A stretch of DNA of 64,000 nucleotides from NCBI RefSeq assembly GCF_014195095.1, contig NZ_JACIBC010000001.1:434001-498000 (forward strand), read 5' to 3'. A model generated the notes under the pieces. It saw only the letters and a program-made list of their open reading frames with translations. It did no database searches and was not told where the DNA came from. Both the position numbers and the translations under genes were made by a program. This DNA is from Rhizobium sp. BK602. GTDB taxonomy: Bacteria > Pseudomonadota > Alphaproteobacteria > Rhizobiales > Rhizobiaceae. Shown piece after piece: positions 9,137 to 19,028 of the stretch (position 1 is its first letter; each line of letters begins with the position of its first letter).

Positions 9137-10072
9137 TCACAAATCCAGCACCCAGGTCTGACCGTTCAGTTCCGGGCCGAACATGCGGTGCTTCTCCTCC
9201 GAGACCAGGCGGAAACCCGCCTTGATATAGATGGCGCGCGCGGCATCGAGGATGTCGTTGGTCCAGAGGGAGAGCTGCCGGTAGCCGGCGTCGCGAGAAA
9301 AGCGGATGCATTCGTCGACCAGCCGTTTGCCGAGGCCCAGGCCGCGCGCCGTCTTGTCGACATAAAGCAGCCGGAGCTTGGCAATACCGTCGCCGCCGTC
9401 GGCGACCATGATGGAGCCGATATTCAGGCCGCCGCGTTCGGCGATCCAGCAGCGCTCCTTCGCGGGGTCGAAATTGGAAAGGAACTTGCCCGCGACTTCG
9501 GCGACCAGGCCCTCGAAACGCTGATCCCAGCCATATTCCTCCGTATAGGCGCGGGCTTGGCTCTGGACGATCCAGCCGATATCGCCCGGCCTAGGGGAAC
9601 GGATAACCACCGGCGGCTTGATTGCCGGCTCGCTTTCGAGTGTCGTCTGGATCGCCTGCATGGCCCCGACGATACGCTCGGGGCCGCCGATGGCCAGCCT
9701 GTCGAAATGCGCGGCGATCTCGGCGCGCGAACGGCGGACGAATTCGAGGACCTGCTCCCGTCCCTTGTCGGTGACTGTGATGGTCTGGCTGCGCAGGTCA
9801 TTCGGATCGGGCTTGCTCTCGATCAAGCCATCCTCGCGATAACGTTTCAGGATCCGGCTGAGATAGGCGGGGTCGAGATGGAGATCGCGCGTAAGCGTCG
9901 CGGCGGCGATGCCGCCATGCGATCCGATTTCGAACAGCACGCGGACTTCGGTCAGCGTGTAGGGGCTGCCGAGATAGGCCCTGTTCAGCAGGCCGAGGAA
10001 ATTGGTGTAGAAGCGGTTGAAATGGCGGACCGCGTCGATGGCCGCGAATTCTGTTGTGATAGAGTCAGGCAT
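9137..10072 (-). CDS. MarR-GNAT fusion: winged-helix regulator with acetyltransferase domain
   Basis: 311 aa. Residues about 1-150 are a MarR domain (LTEVRVLFEIGSHGGIAAATLTRDLHLDPAYLSRILKRYREDGLI, wing SKPDPNDLRSQTITVTDKG). Residues about 155-311 are a GNAT acetyltransferase domain with the acetyl-CoA loop TARGLGLGKRLVDECI. Such fusions are widespread but their acetyl acceptor is mostly unknown. The protein probably represses its own gene through the perfect palindrome at 10118-10130. Confidence 0.88.
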   Translation of the reverse strand: MPDSITTEFAAIDAVRHFNRFYTNFLGLLNRAYLGSPYTLTEVRVLFEIGSHGGIAAATLTRDLHLDPAYLSRILKRYREDGLIESKPDPNDLRSQTITVTDKGREQVLEFVRRSRAEIAAHFDRLAIGGPERIVGAMQAIQTTLESEPAIKPPVVIRSPRPGDIGWIVQSQARAYTEEYGWDQRFEGLVAEVAGKFLSNFDPAKERCWIAERGGLNIGSIMVADGGDGIAKLRLLYVDKTARGLGLGKRLVDECIRFSRDAGYRQLSLWTNDILDAARAIYIKAGFRLVSEEKHRMFGPELNGQTWVLDL

Positions 10073-10117
10073 GGATATCGCCTCCCTGGGATATGGGAGA
10101 CGATGTCCGTTATTTGT

Positions 10118-10130
10118 TTGACTGAGTCAA
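10118..10130. promoter_or_regulatory. Perfect 13-base palindrome, probable MarR operator
   Basis: TTGACTGAGTCAA is fully symmetric about its central base and sits about 46 bases upstream of the MarR-GNAT start codon. TTGAC-type dyads are common MarR sites. The first six bases could also serve as a -35 box on the plus strand. Confidence 0.6.
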
Positions 10131-10146
10131 GTAGTTGATGGCCTCG

Positions 10147-10866
10147 CTATGCAGCCCGTCTGCCTGCGGCCTTCTCCGCGCCGAGGGCGAAATCAACAGC
10201 ACTACCGGCATGGATGGTCGTGGTGTCGAAGCCCGGCAGGGTCAATGCATTGGGGTCGAGGATCAGGCAGATCTCGGTGCAGCCGAGGATGACGCTGTCG
10301 GCGCCGTCGGCCTTGGCGCGCTCGATGATGCCGGTCAGCTTCCGGCGGGAAACGTCGCTTACGATGCCGGCACAGAGTTCGTTGAAGATGATGTCGTGGA
10401 CGGTGGTGCGGTCGTCGGCGTCGGGAACCATGATGGAAACGCCGTTGCTGGCCATGCGGTCGGCATAGAAACCGTGTTCCATCGTGTAGCGCGTTGCCAG
10501 AAGCAGCGGCTTGACGCGGCCGGCAGCCTTCAGCGCGGCGGCCGTCTCATCGATGATGTGGATCAGCGGGACGGATATGCGCGCGGCCACTTGCGGCGCG
10601 ATCAGGTGCATGGTGTTGGTGCAGATCAGCACGCATTCGGCACCGGCTTCCTGCAGGCGGTGCGCGGCATTGCCGAGACGGGCGGCGGCTTCGTCCCAGC
10701 GTCCGGCCTTCTGGAGCGCGACGATTTCTTCGAAATTGACGGAATACATCAGCAGTTCGGCGGAGGCGAGGCCGCCCAGGCGGTCGCGAACCATTTCGTT
10801 GATCAGGCGATAATAGACTGCCGAACTCTCGAAACTCATGCCGCCGATCAGGCCGATGATACGCAT
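10147..10866 (-). CDS. Aspartate/glutamate racemase family protein
   Basis: 239 aa when begun at MRIIGLIGGMSFESSAVYY (start codon complement at 10864-10866); an upstream in-frame extension to 11028 would run into the Lrp promoter and is unlikely. The two catalytic cysteines lie in ICTNTMH and LGCTEICL, the signature of cofactor-independent Asp/Glu racemases. It is most like aspartate racemase/YgeA-type enzymes. It is divergent from an Lrp-family regulator, which suggests amino-acid-responsive control. Confidence 0.86.
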   Translation of the reverse strand: MRIIGLIGGMSFESSAVYYRLINEMVRDRLGGLASAELLMYSVNFEEIVALQKAGRWDEAAARLGNAAHRLQEAGAECVLICTNTMHLIAPQVAARISVPLIHIIDETAAALKAAGRVKPLLLATRYTMEHGFYADRMASNGVSIMVPDADDRTTVHDIIFNELCAGIVSDVSRRKLTGIIERAKADGADSVILGCTEICLILDPNALTLPGFDTTTIHAGSAVDFALGAEKAAGRRAA

Positions 10867-10954
10867 TGTGCTGTTCTCCGTTGTTCTTTCTGAGTGACGC
10901 AATAGTGCGTCATATCGGCCGCCGGATGTTTGCAACTTTTGTCTTATTTGGTCT

Positions 10955-10998
10955 GTTTTTTGCGGATATTTGCGCAAATGTGATATAATGCGCAAAAA
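10955..10998. promoter_or_regulatory. TTTGCG/CGCAAA repeat cluster between racemase and Lrp genes
   Basis: Three related boxes occur in 44 bases: TTTTTTGCG (10955-10964), TTTGCGCAAA near the middle (itself palindromic), and GCGCAAAAA (to 10998). The outer boxes are inverted relative to each other. AT-flanked repeated half-sites of this sort are typical for Lrp/AsnC octamers and lie 30 to 70 bases upstream of the Lrp start. Confidence 0.5.
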
Positions 10999-11026
10999 TA
11001 CAGCGTCACTATGGAGATTGCCGCGC

Positions 11027-11491
11027 ATGCTAGACGAACGCGACCGAAAGATTCTCGATCTCCTTCAGGCCGATGCCGGCATCTCGGTGACCGATCTTGC
11101 CGACCGCGTGGCGCTGTCGGTTTCCGCCTGCTCGCGGCGTATCCAGAAGCTGGAGGAAAGCGGCCATATCGCCCGGCGCATCGTCGTGCTCGATCGTGAG
11201 AAAATGGGCGTGCCGACCACGGTCTATGCCCTGATCAAAACAGCACATCACGCCGATGAGTGGATCGAAAGGTTTCGCAAGGCGATCGGCGATATTCCCG
11301 AGATCGTTGAGGCGCATCGGCTGACAGGCAATCACGATTACATCCTGAAGATCGTGCTGCCGCGTGTGGAACAGTACGACGTCATCTACAAGAAGATCGT
11401 GCGCAAGGTGGAGCTGTTCGATGTGTCCGCCTCGATCTCCATGGAGGAGCTGAAAAGCGGCGCCTCCATTCCCGTCGGCTATGCGCAATAG
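11027..11491 (+). CDS. Lrp/AsnC-family transcriptional regulator
   Basis: 154 aa from the ATG at 11027; in-frame starts at 10970 and 10988 would overlap the putative operator boxes. N-terminal HTH: LDERDRKILDLLQADAGISVTDLADRVALSVSACSRRIQKLEESG. C-terminal RAM/AsnC domain with HRLTGNHDYILKIVLPRVEQYD, the ligand-binding Gly-Asn-His-Asp loop. Probably regulates itself and the divergent racemase. Confidence 0.9.
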   Translation: MLDERDRKILDLLQADAGISVTDLADRVALSVSACSRRIQKLEESGHIARRIVVLDREKMGVPTTVYALIKTAHHADEWIERFRKAIGDIPEIVEAHRLTGNHDYILKIVLPRVEQYDVIYKKIVRKVELFDVSASISMEELKSGASIPVGYAQ

Positions 11492-11583
11492 GTCCATAGA
11501 GTCGCAGGCGGAGTTTGCATATTATCCCGGCTCGTCGTCTCCGCTAAGATGCTTTCGAGCGCGTGCTTTGGAGGCAGTTTGTC

Positions 11584-12135
11584 ATGAGTGATGCCGACAT
11601 TCAAAATTACGCTCTAGCCGGCGAAAAACTATTGTGGCAGGGCAGGCCGAAACAGGGCCTTATGTTTAGCAGGAAGGATCTGTTTCTGGTGCCGTTTTCT
11701 CTGATGTGGGGCGGCTTCGCGATCTTCTGGGAAAGTATGGCCGTACGCCAGGCCAATGCACCGTTGTTTTTCAGGCTATGGGGACTGCCCTTCATCCTGA
11801 TCGGCCTGTATCTCGTCGTCGGCCGTTTCGCGCTGGATGCGTTCATTCGTGCCAGAACCCAGTATGCCGTCAGCGATCAGCGTATCATCGTCTTGCGCGA
11901 AGGCTGGTTTTCCAAGCTCATGGCCATACCGCTGGAGCGGTTGCAGACCCTGGATCTGGATCAGAGTGGCAATGGAACGGGGACGATCAGCTTCGGAAAC
12001 GATATCCAGACCGGCTATGGCCGCCGTGGCGGTATCGGTCTTTGGACACCCGCGCTTTCGAATATTCCCCAATTTCTCGGCATAGCCGATGCGCGCGAGA
12101 CATTCGATCTGATCCAGCGCGCCAGAAATCGATGA
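11584..12135 (+). CDS. Bacterial PH-domain membrane protein
   Basis: 183 aa; start at 11584 is preceded by TTGGAGG. It contains LLWQGRPKQGLMFSRKDLFLVPFSL, two adjoining hydrophobic spans (about residues 35-55 and 65-85), and then a bPH2/YdbS-like segment ARTQYAVSDQRIIVLREGWFSKLMAIPLERLQTLDL. Family members sit in the inner membrane and have no established biochemical role. No operon partner is evident. Confidence 0.75.
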   Translation: MSDADIQNYALAGEKLLWQGRPKQGLMFSRKDLFLVPFSLMWGGFAIFWESMAVRQANAPLFFRLWGLPFILIGLYLVVGRFALDAFIRARTQYAVSDQRIIVLREGWFSKLMAIPLERLQTLDLDQSGNGTGTISFGNDIQTGYGRRGGIGLWTPALSNIPQFLGIADARETFDLIQRARNR

Positions 12136-12255
12136 CGGTATTCAAGGTTTCCCCGCATGAATCATGGCCGCACGGGTGCCATGCATAAAAGGCGGTTGCT
12201 GACCGCCGCCCTCAACTCTACGTTTGCTGGGATGTGGTAGATGCGGGGTGTCGTC

Positions 12256-13518
12256 ATGCAGGATCATCATATCGTCGTCGTCGGGGGCGGTTTCGGCGGA
12301 TTGCAGCTCGCCAACGATCTGAAGGGGGCGCCGGTTCGCATCACGCTGATCGACCGGCGCAACCATCATCTGTTCCAGCCGCTGCTTTATCAGGTCGCGA
12401 CCACCTTGCTCGCCACGTCCGAGATTGCCTGGCCGATCCGCAACTTTTTCCGGGACCGGCCGGAGGTGACGACCCTCCTGGCGGAAGTCGTCGGTGTCGA
12501 CACCCAGGCGCATACGGTGAAATTGAAGAATGGCGAGACGATCGGCTACGATACGCTGGTGTTGGCGACAGGTGCGACGCATGCCTATTTCGGTCGTGAC
12601 GAATGGGAGCCGGTGGCGCCGGGGCTGAAGACGCTGGAGGATGCGACGACGATCCGCCGCCGCGTGCTTCTGGCTTTCGAACAGGCTGAGATGGAGAAAG
12701 ATCCAGCCGTTCGCGAGGCGCTGCTGACCTTCGTCATCGTTGGCGCCGGGCCGACCGGCGTCGAGCTTGCCGGCATCATTGCCGAGCTCGCCCGCAAGAC
12801 GCTGCCGAAGGAGTTCCGCAACATCGATACCACCAAGGCGAGGATCATTCTCGTGGAGGCGGGCCCGCGCGTCCTCACGAGCTTCGTCGAGGAGTTGTCG
12901 GACTATGCTCAAAAGGCATTGGAGAAGCTCGGCGTCGAACTCCGTTTCGGCAAGCCGGTCACGTCCTGCACCGCCGAGGGCGTCACCATCGGCGATGCTT
13001 TCGTACCCTGCCGCACCATCGTCTGGGCCGCGGGCGTTCAAGCCTCGCCGGCGGCGAAGTGGCTCGATATTCCGGCTGATCGAGCTGGGCGCGCCATTGT
13101 CGACAAGGATTTGCGGGCGCCGGGCCTGCCGGACGTTTTCGTCATCGGGGATACGGCGGCGGTGACGCGGGACGATGGTAGCCCCGTGCCGGGCATCGCG
13201 CCGGCCGCCAAGCAGCAGGGCGCCTATGTCGCCAAGGTGATCAGGGCGAAACTATCAGGTCAACCGGCACCGGGGCCGTTTCACTATCGTCATCAGGGCA
13301 GTCTCGCCACCATCGGCAAGAGCGCCGCGATCATCGATTTCGGCTGGCTCAAGCTCAAGGGCTGGCTCGCCTGGTGGGTCTGGGGCCTCGCCCATATCTA
13401 CTTCCTGATCGGCACCCGCTGGCGCATCGCCGTCGCCTGGAGCTGGCTGTGGATCTATATCAGCCGCCAGCACAGCGCCCGGCTGATCACGCAGCGGGAA
13501 ACCATGCGCGAGGAATGA
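12256..13518 (+). CDS. ndh: Type II NADH dehydrogenase (NDH-2)
   Basis: About 420 aa from the ATG at 12256; another in-frame ATG at 12241 is possible. It is a non-proton-pumping NADH:quinone oxidoreductase. FAD motif HHIVVVGGGFGGLQLANDL, quinone-side NHHLFQPLLYQVATTLL, LATGATHAYFG, NADH motif FVIVGAGPTGVELAGIIAEL, and second FAD motif DVFVIGDTAAV are all present. The C-terminus carries two hydrophobic stretches (GWLAWWVWGLAHIYFLIG and beyond) that would anchor it to the membrane. Confidence 0.9.
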   Translation: MQDHHIVVVGGGFGGLQLANDLKGAPVRITLIDRRNHHLFQPLLYQVATTLLATSEIAWPIRNFFRDRPEVTTLLAEVVGVDTQAHTVKLKNGETIGYDTLVLATGATHAYFGRDEWEPVAPGLKTLEDATTIRRRVLLAFEQAEMEKDPAVREALLTFVIVGAGPTGVELAGIIAELARKTLPKEFRNIDTTKARIILVEAGPRVLTSFVEELSDYAQKALEKLGVELRFGKPVTSCTAEGVTIGDAFVPCRTIVWAAGVQASPAAKWLDIPADRAGRAIVDKDLRAPGLPDVFVIGDTAAVTRDDGSPVPGIAPAAKQQGAYVAKVIRAKLSGQPAPGPFHYRHQGSLATIGKSAAIIDFGWLKLKGWLAWWVWGLAHIYFLIGTRWRIAVAWSWLWIYISRQHSARLITQRETMREE

Positions 13519-13547
13519 AAAAAGGGCAGCCAGGCGGCTGCCCTTTT
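13518..13547. terminator. Bidirectional rho-independent terminator
   Basis: GGGCAGCC-AGGC-GGCTGCCC, an eight-pair stem (13524-13543), is flanked by A6 on the left and T4 on the right, so it can stop transcription from both the ndh gene and the convergent alcohol dehydrogenase gene. Confidence 0.85.
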
Positions 13548-13572
13548 CCTGTCGGTCTTCACATGCTGACGT

Positions 13573-14616
13573 TTAGGCCAGCGAGGCGATGTCGATGACG
13601 AAGCGGTAGCGGACGTCGCTCTTCAGAACGCGCTCGTAGGCTTCGTTGATGTCCTGGATGTTGATCTTCTCGATCTCGGCCACGATGTTGTGCGCGCCGC
13701 AGAAGTCGAGCATTTCCTGGGTTTCCTTGATCGAGCCGATCATGGAGCCGGAAAGGCTGCGGCGGCCGGGGATCAGCGAGAAGGCATGGACGGGAACCGC
13801 ATGTTCGGGAACGCCGACCAGCACCATGCTGCCGTCATACTTCAACAGGTTCAGATAGGCATTCCAATCGATGGCGGTGCCGACCGTGTTGATGATCAGG
13901 TCGAAACTGCCGGCGAGCTTGGTGAAGGTTTCGGCGTCGCTGGTGGCGTAGTAGTGATCGGCACCCAGCTTGAAACCATCTTCCTTCTTCGAAAGCGTCT
14001 GGCTGAGAACCGTTACTTCGGCGCCCATGGCATGCGCCAGCTTGACGCCCATATGGCCGAGGCCGCCCATGCCGACGATGGCAACCTTTTTGCCGGGGCC
14101 GGCCTTCCAATGGCGCAGCGGCGAGTAGAGGGTGATGCCGGCGCAAAGCAGCGGCGCCCCCGAATCCAGCGGGATATTGTCGGGGAAGGAGAGGACGTAG
14201 CCTTCCTTGACGACGATCGAGTCGGAATAGCCGCCATAGGTCGGCGTCTTGCCGTCTGCTTCGACGTCGTTGTAGGTCTGGACGAGGCCGGGCAGGAAGT
14301 GCTCGTAGTCCAGATCGCGCGTGGCGCAGGTGGTGCAGGAATCGACGAAGCAGCCGACGCCGACGCGGTCGCCGACCTTGAACTTGCTGACCTTCGAGCC
14401 GACGGCGGTGACGATGCCGGCGACTTCATGGCCCGGAACCATCGGATATTTCGAGCCGCCCCATTCGTTGCGGGCCTGGTGGATGTCGGAATGGCAGACG
14501 CCGCAATATTGGACGGAGATGACGACATCATCGTCGTTCGGCTCGCGGCGCTCGAAGGTGAAGGGAGTGAGCGGCTTGGACGCGTCGGTGGCGGCGTAGC
14601 CCTTTGCAATAGCCAT
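13573..14616 (-). CDS. Zinc-type alcohol dehydrogenase, YahK/cinnamyl-ADH-like
   Basis: 347 aa MDR-family enzyme reducing aldehydes or oxidising alcohols with NAD(P). Catalytic zinc ligands: CGVCHSDIH and GHEVAGIV; coenzyme motif [17 protein letters not shown]. The structural-zinc loop, which usually has four closely spaced Cys, reads [18 protein letters not shown] and lacks the later Cys residues. The gene is divergent from an AraC-type regulator with a strong dyad in between, so that regulator likely controls it. Confidence 0.9.
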   Translation of the reverse strand: MAIAKGYAATDASKPLTPFTFERREPNDDDVVISVQYCGVCHSDIHQARNEWGGSKYPMVPGHEVAGIVTAVGSKVSKFKVGDRVGVGCFVDSCTTCATRDLDYEHFLPGLVQTYNDVEADGKTPTYGGYSDSIVVKEGYVLSFPDNIPLDSGAPLLCAGITLYSPLRHWKAGPGKKVAIVGMGGLGHMGVKLAHAMGAEVTVLSQTLSKKEDGFKLGADHYYATSDAETFTKLAGSFDLIINTVGTAIDWNAYLNLLKYDGSMVLVGVPEHAVPVHAFSLIPGRRSLSGSMIGSIKETQEMLDFCGAHNIVAEIEKINIQDINEAYERVLKSDVRYRFVIDIASLA

Positions 14617-14774
14617 GGGATATTCCTCTTGTGTCGGATTGGCTTTGGGTGAGGGGGAAATCGGAATGGCCGACTATGCATCGGAAGCGGGCTGCAGCGT
14701 TAGAGCGATCCTGCAAGCTTTATGTACGATTCTCCAAATCTGGAGGGTGGCTGCTCTTTCGAAATGCCAGCCGC

Positions 14775-14790
14775 AGACCTAGATAGGTCT
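14775..14790. promoter_or_regulatory. Dyad between adh and AraC genes
   Basis: AGACCTA-GA-TAGGTCT has perfect seven-base arms. It lies 31 bases upstream of the AraC start and about 160 bases upstream of the adh start. It is a candidate operator, though AraC proteins more often use direct repeats. Confidence 0.45.
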
Positions 14791-14820
14791 CTATAAATTC
14801 TCGAGAACATTTGGCCGCGC

Positions 14821-15729
14821 ATGACCCTGCCTTTCAATCCCAACCAGGAACTCGCTTCCATCATCGACCGCTTTACCCCCGCGGACGGGGAGTATCGCAC
14901 GCCGATCGACGGCCTCAATCTTTACCGGCAGGCGGCTGCGACCGTCTGGCAGCATGGGGCCTATCGACCGTGCTATGCCGTCGTGGTGCAGGGACGCAAG
15001 ACCCTGACCGTCGGTGCCGATACCTATCATTACGGCGCCGGCGAATATATTTTGACCGCTCTCGATCTTCCGGTCTCGACGCAGGTCACCAATGCCGGCA
15101 GCGACACGCCCTATCTCTGCTTCGGCATGGCGCTCGACAGCGAACGGCTCAACGAGCTGCTGGCGCGCGTCGATATCCCGCGCCAGGCGGTGACGGCGGA
15201 ACCGATGCGCGGGCTGGCCGTCAATGCGGCATCGCCGGAACTGCTGGACGCCTCGCTGCGGCTGCTCCGGCTGCTCGACCGGCCGGAGGATATTCCCGCC
15301 ATGGCGCCGCTGATCGAGCAGGAAATCCTCTATCGCCTGCTGACCGGCCCAAATGGCCCCCGATTGCTGCAGGTCGCCATGGCGGAGAGCCAGAGCAACA
15401 GGGTGGCTCGCGCCGTCGCCTGGATTCGCGGCAATTTCGTCCAGCCGCTGCGCATCGAGGAGCTGGCCGAGCGCGTGGGCATGAGCGTTTCCTCGCTGCA
15501 TCATCATTTCAAGGCCGTTACGGCCCTAACGCCGATCCAGTACCAGAAGCAACTGCGCCTGCATGAGGCGCGGCGGCTGATGATCGTGGAGCAGCTCGAC
15601 GTCGGCTCCGCCGGCCATCGCGTCGGCTATCAGAGTCCGTCGCAGTTCAGCCGCGAATATAGCCGCCTTTACGGCTTGTCGCCGCTCAGGGATATCGAGG
15701 GCAAGCGCGGTCCGGTCGCGGCGGAATAG
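14821..15729 (+). CDS. AraC-family regulator with AraC_N (PF06719-type) sensor
   Basis: 302 aa. The N-terminal half has YAVVVQGRKTLTVGADTYHYGAGEYILTALDLPV, the cupin-like AraC_N signature, and the C-terminal half has paired HTH motifs (LRIEELAERVGMSVSSLHHHFKAVTALTPIQYQKQLRL and VGSAGHRVGYQSPSQFSREYSRLYG). Proteins of this subgroup commonly sit divergent from alcohol or aldehyde dehydrogenases and activate them; here the neighbour is an alcohol dehydrogenase. Confidence 0.9.
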   Translation: MTLPFNPNQELASIIDRFTPADGEYRTPIDGLNLYRQAAATVWQHGAYRPCYAVVVQGRKTLTVGADTYHYGAGEYILTALDLPVSTQVTNAGSDTPYLCFGMALDSERLNELLARVDIPRQAVTAEPMRGLAVNAASPELLDASLRLLRLLDRPEDIPAMAPLIEQEILYRLLTGPNGPRLLQVAMAESQSNRVARAVAWIRGNFVQPLRIEELAERVGMSVSSLHHHFKAVTALTPIQYQKQLRLHEARRLMIVEQLDVGSAGHRVGYQSPSQFSREYSRLYGLSPLRDIEGKRGPVAAE

Positions 15730-15811
15730 TTTCGCGTGCTTTATTGATGCGGTGCAGCGACGATTTTCGCTTGACGCTTGCCTGGCTCTACGCCATAACG
15801 CGCCACGAACC

Positions 15812-15825
15812 GTACCGTACGGTAC
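15812..15825. promoter_or_regulatory. Perfect palindrome GTACCGTACGGTAC
   Basis: A fully symmetric 14-base palindrome 20 bases upstream of the GTG start of the following TetR gene. The position and symmetry fit an auto-operator. Confidence 0.6.
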
Positions 15826-15844
15826 TCATGTGGGAGTAGCCATC

Positions 15845-17565
<1,721 letters not shown>

Positions 17566-17592
17566 GCTTTTCGGCTACTGCTGGAATGGGAA

Positions 17593-17616
17593 GGGCCGGG
17601 GCGAAAGCTCCGGCCC
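17593..17616. terminator. Terminator hairpin after ilvC
   Basis: GGGCCGGGGC-GAAA-GCTCCGGCCC makes a ten-pair stem with one G-T pair and a GNRA-type loop, 27 bases past the ilvC stop codon. The following bases (TCCTATTT) are only moderately T-rich. It lies between convergent genes. Confidence 0.75.
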
Positions 17617-17618
17617 TC

Positions 17619-18206
17619 CTATTTCCGCGTTTTGATTTGCAGGTATTTCGTGGGCTTGCCGTCGAAACCGCCGCCGTCGGCTTCTGTCATCGCCATATCT
17701 CTCCAGCCGTTTTCGCCGAGCAGAGCCGTCAGCCATGTGGCTGAGGGGTAGTTATAATAACGGCCGAACATGTCATGTCCTTCCGCATCGCCGGCCTTGA
17801 AGGTGGCGTGGAAGATGCCGCCATCCTTCAATGCGCGGTGGACGCGACCGAGAACATCCGCGAGGGCGGCGCGGGGTACATGCAGCAGGCTGGCTTCCGC
17901 CCACACGCCGTCGAACATCGCCTCGGCATCGAGCGCTTCGAACCTCATGATCTGAACGGCTCTGCCGATCAGGGCTTCCGCCTGTTTGGCAAGTTCGGTC
18001 GAACCATCGGTCGGCGTCACGTCGAAGCCGCGTGAGATCATATAGGCCGCATCCTGGCCGCCACCGCAGCCAAGTTCGAGGATGGATGCGCCGGCGGGCA
18101 GGGCCGCGAGAAAGGCATCGAGCCGGCGTTGCGGCAGGTTGCGCTTGCGGCCGGCATAGAGGGCGGCGTTGTCGTCGTAGAAGGAGGAGGTCGGATCGTT
18201 TGTCAT
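17619..18206 (-). CDS. Class I SAM-dependent methyltransferase
   Basis: 195 aa. Motif I is ILELGCGGGQDAAYMI, then a motif II-like PTDGSTEL and the DGVWAEASLLHVPR region of the TehB/tellurite-resistance or ubiE-like type. The substrate is not apparent. It is convergent with ilvC and abuts the VapC gene (1 base apart) on the same strand. Confidence 0.83.
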   Translation of the reverse strand: MTNDPTSSFYDDNAALYAGRKRNLPQRRLDAFLAALPAGASILELGCGGGQDAAYMISRGFDVTPTDGSTELAKQAEALIGRAVQIMRFEALDAEAMFDGVWAEASLLHVPRAALADVLGRVHRALKDGGIFHATFKAGDAEGHDMFGRYYNYPSATWLTALLGENGWRDMAMTEADGGGFDGKPTKYLQIKTRK

Positions 18207-18207
18207 G

Positions 18208-18588
18208 TCAATCGGCTGCCTTCGGTAGAAGGATCACATTCTCCAACCCCTTGAAATGAGCATCGCAGGTCAGAACATCGGCGTCATGCTGAAGGGCAGT
18301 TGCATAGATGATCGCATCGGCGGTAGCGAGCTTATGTTGCATGCAGATTTCCGCGGCACGGCGAGCGATTGCCGTGTCCAGTGGTACGATCTTGCACAGC
18401 ATCGTATAGGCAATGAAATTGTTCAGGGCGTCTTCATCTTGTTCGCGAAGAAGCCATTTGGAAAGTTCAAGCTGGACGATCGTCGGGACGATGCTGTCGC
18501 CAGGAGCTGGAATTTGGTCGGATAGCTGGCGTCCGGTCGGGCTATCCAGAATCCATTCGATCCAGGCGGAACTATCGATGACGCGCAT
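18208..18588 (-). CDS. vapC: PIN-domain ribonuclease toxin (VapC type)
   Basis: 126 aa from MRVIDSSAWIEW. The PIN acidic residues are visible: the first Asp in VIDSSAW, Glu in QLELSKW, then the Asp in LATADAIIYATA and the last Asp in VLTCDAHF. In type II systems such enzymes cleave tRNA or rRNA when not held by the antitoxin. The start codon overlaps the antitoxin stop codon by one base (TGATG). Confidence 0.88.
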   Translation of the reverse strand: MRVIDSSAWIEWILDSPTGRQLSDQIPAPGDSIVPTIVQLELSKWLLREQDEDALNNFIAYTMLCKIVPLDTAIARRAAEICMQHKLATADAIIYATALQHDADVLTCDAHFKGLENVILLPKAAD

Positions 18589-18797
18589 CAGAAGCGGTCG
18601 TCCCGATCCCGATACCGATCCGGATTTGCGCCGCGCGCCATACCCTTGAGATCTTCCAAAGTCGGGACAGGCATAAGGAGCACGCCTTTGCCTTTTGGAA
18701 TGAACACGAACTCCTGGCCCGCGCTCCAATGCTGCTCGTCGCGCACTTCCTTCGGGATCGATATCTGAAATTTCGACGAGAGGGTCGCGGTCGCCAT
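18588..18797 (-). CDS. vapB: AbrB/SpoVT-type antitoxin (VapB)
   Basis: 69 aa with a swapped-hairpin AbrB fold: ATLSSKFQISIPKEVRDEQHW, then FVFIPKGKGVLLMPVP. The C-terminal tail (LEDLKGMARGANPDRYRDRDDRF) is rich in Arg/Asp and would occupy the PIN active site. It is first in the two-gene operon and should bind its own promoter. Confidence 0.88.
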   Translation of the reverse strand: MATATLSSKFQISIPKEVRDEQHWSAGQEFVFIPKGKGVLLMPVPTLEDLKGMARGANPDRYRDRDDRF

Positions 18798-19028
18798 TCT
18801 TACATTTTTCCTATCGATTGGGTTAGCGTAAGAATATCACTTGGAGAGAGGAATGTGTAGGTCCTTTGGGAAGCACGAAATGGGCGTGCCGAGTTGGCAG
18901 AAAGACCTCACTACACCGATCAACTCCGATTCCTTGTCACCCTGACAAACAAAATAGGTCAGTATTGTTGACTTATCTTTTATTGCGTGATTTTGTGGTG
19001 CAAAGACCAAAAATTACGAGGAAGCCCC

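Noticed and set aside
10867..11028. Longer start for the racemase
   Set aside because: Would overlap the Lrp promoter boxes, and family members begin at the MRIIGLIGGMS position.
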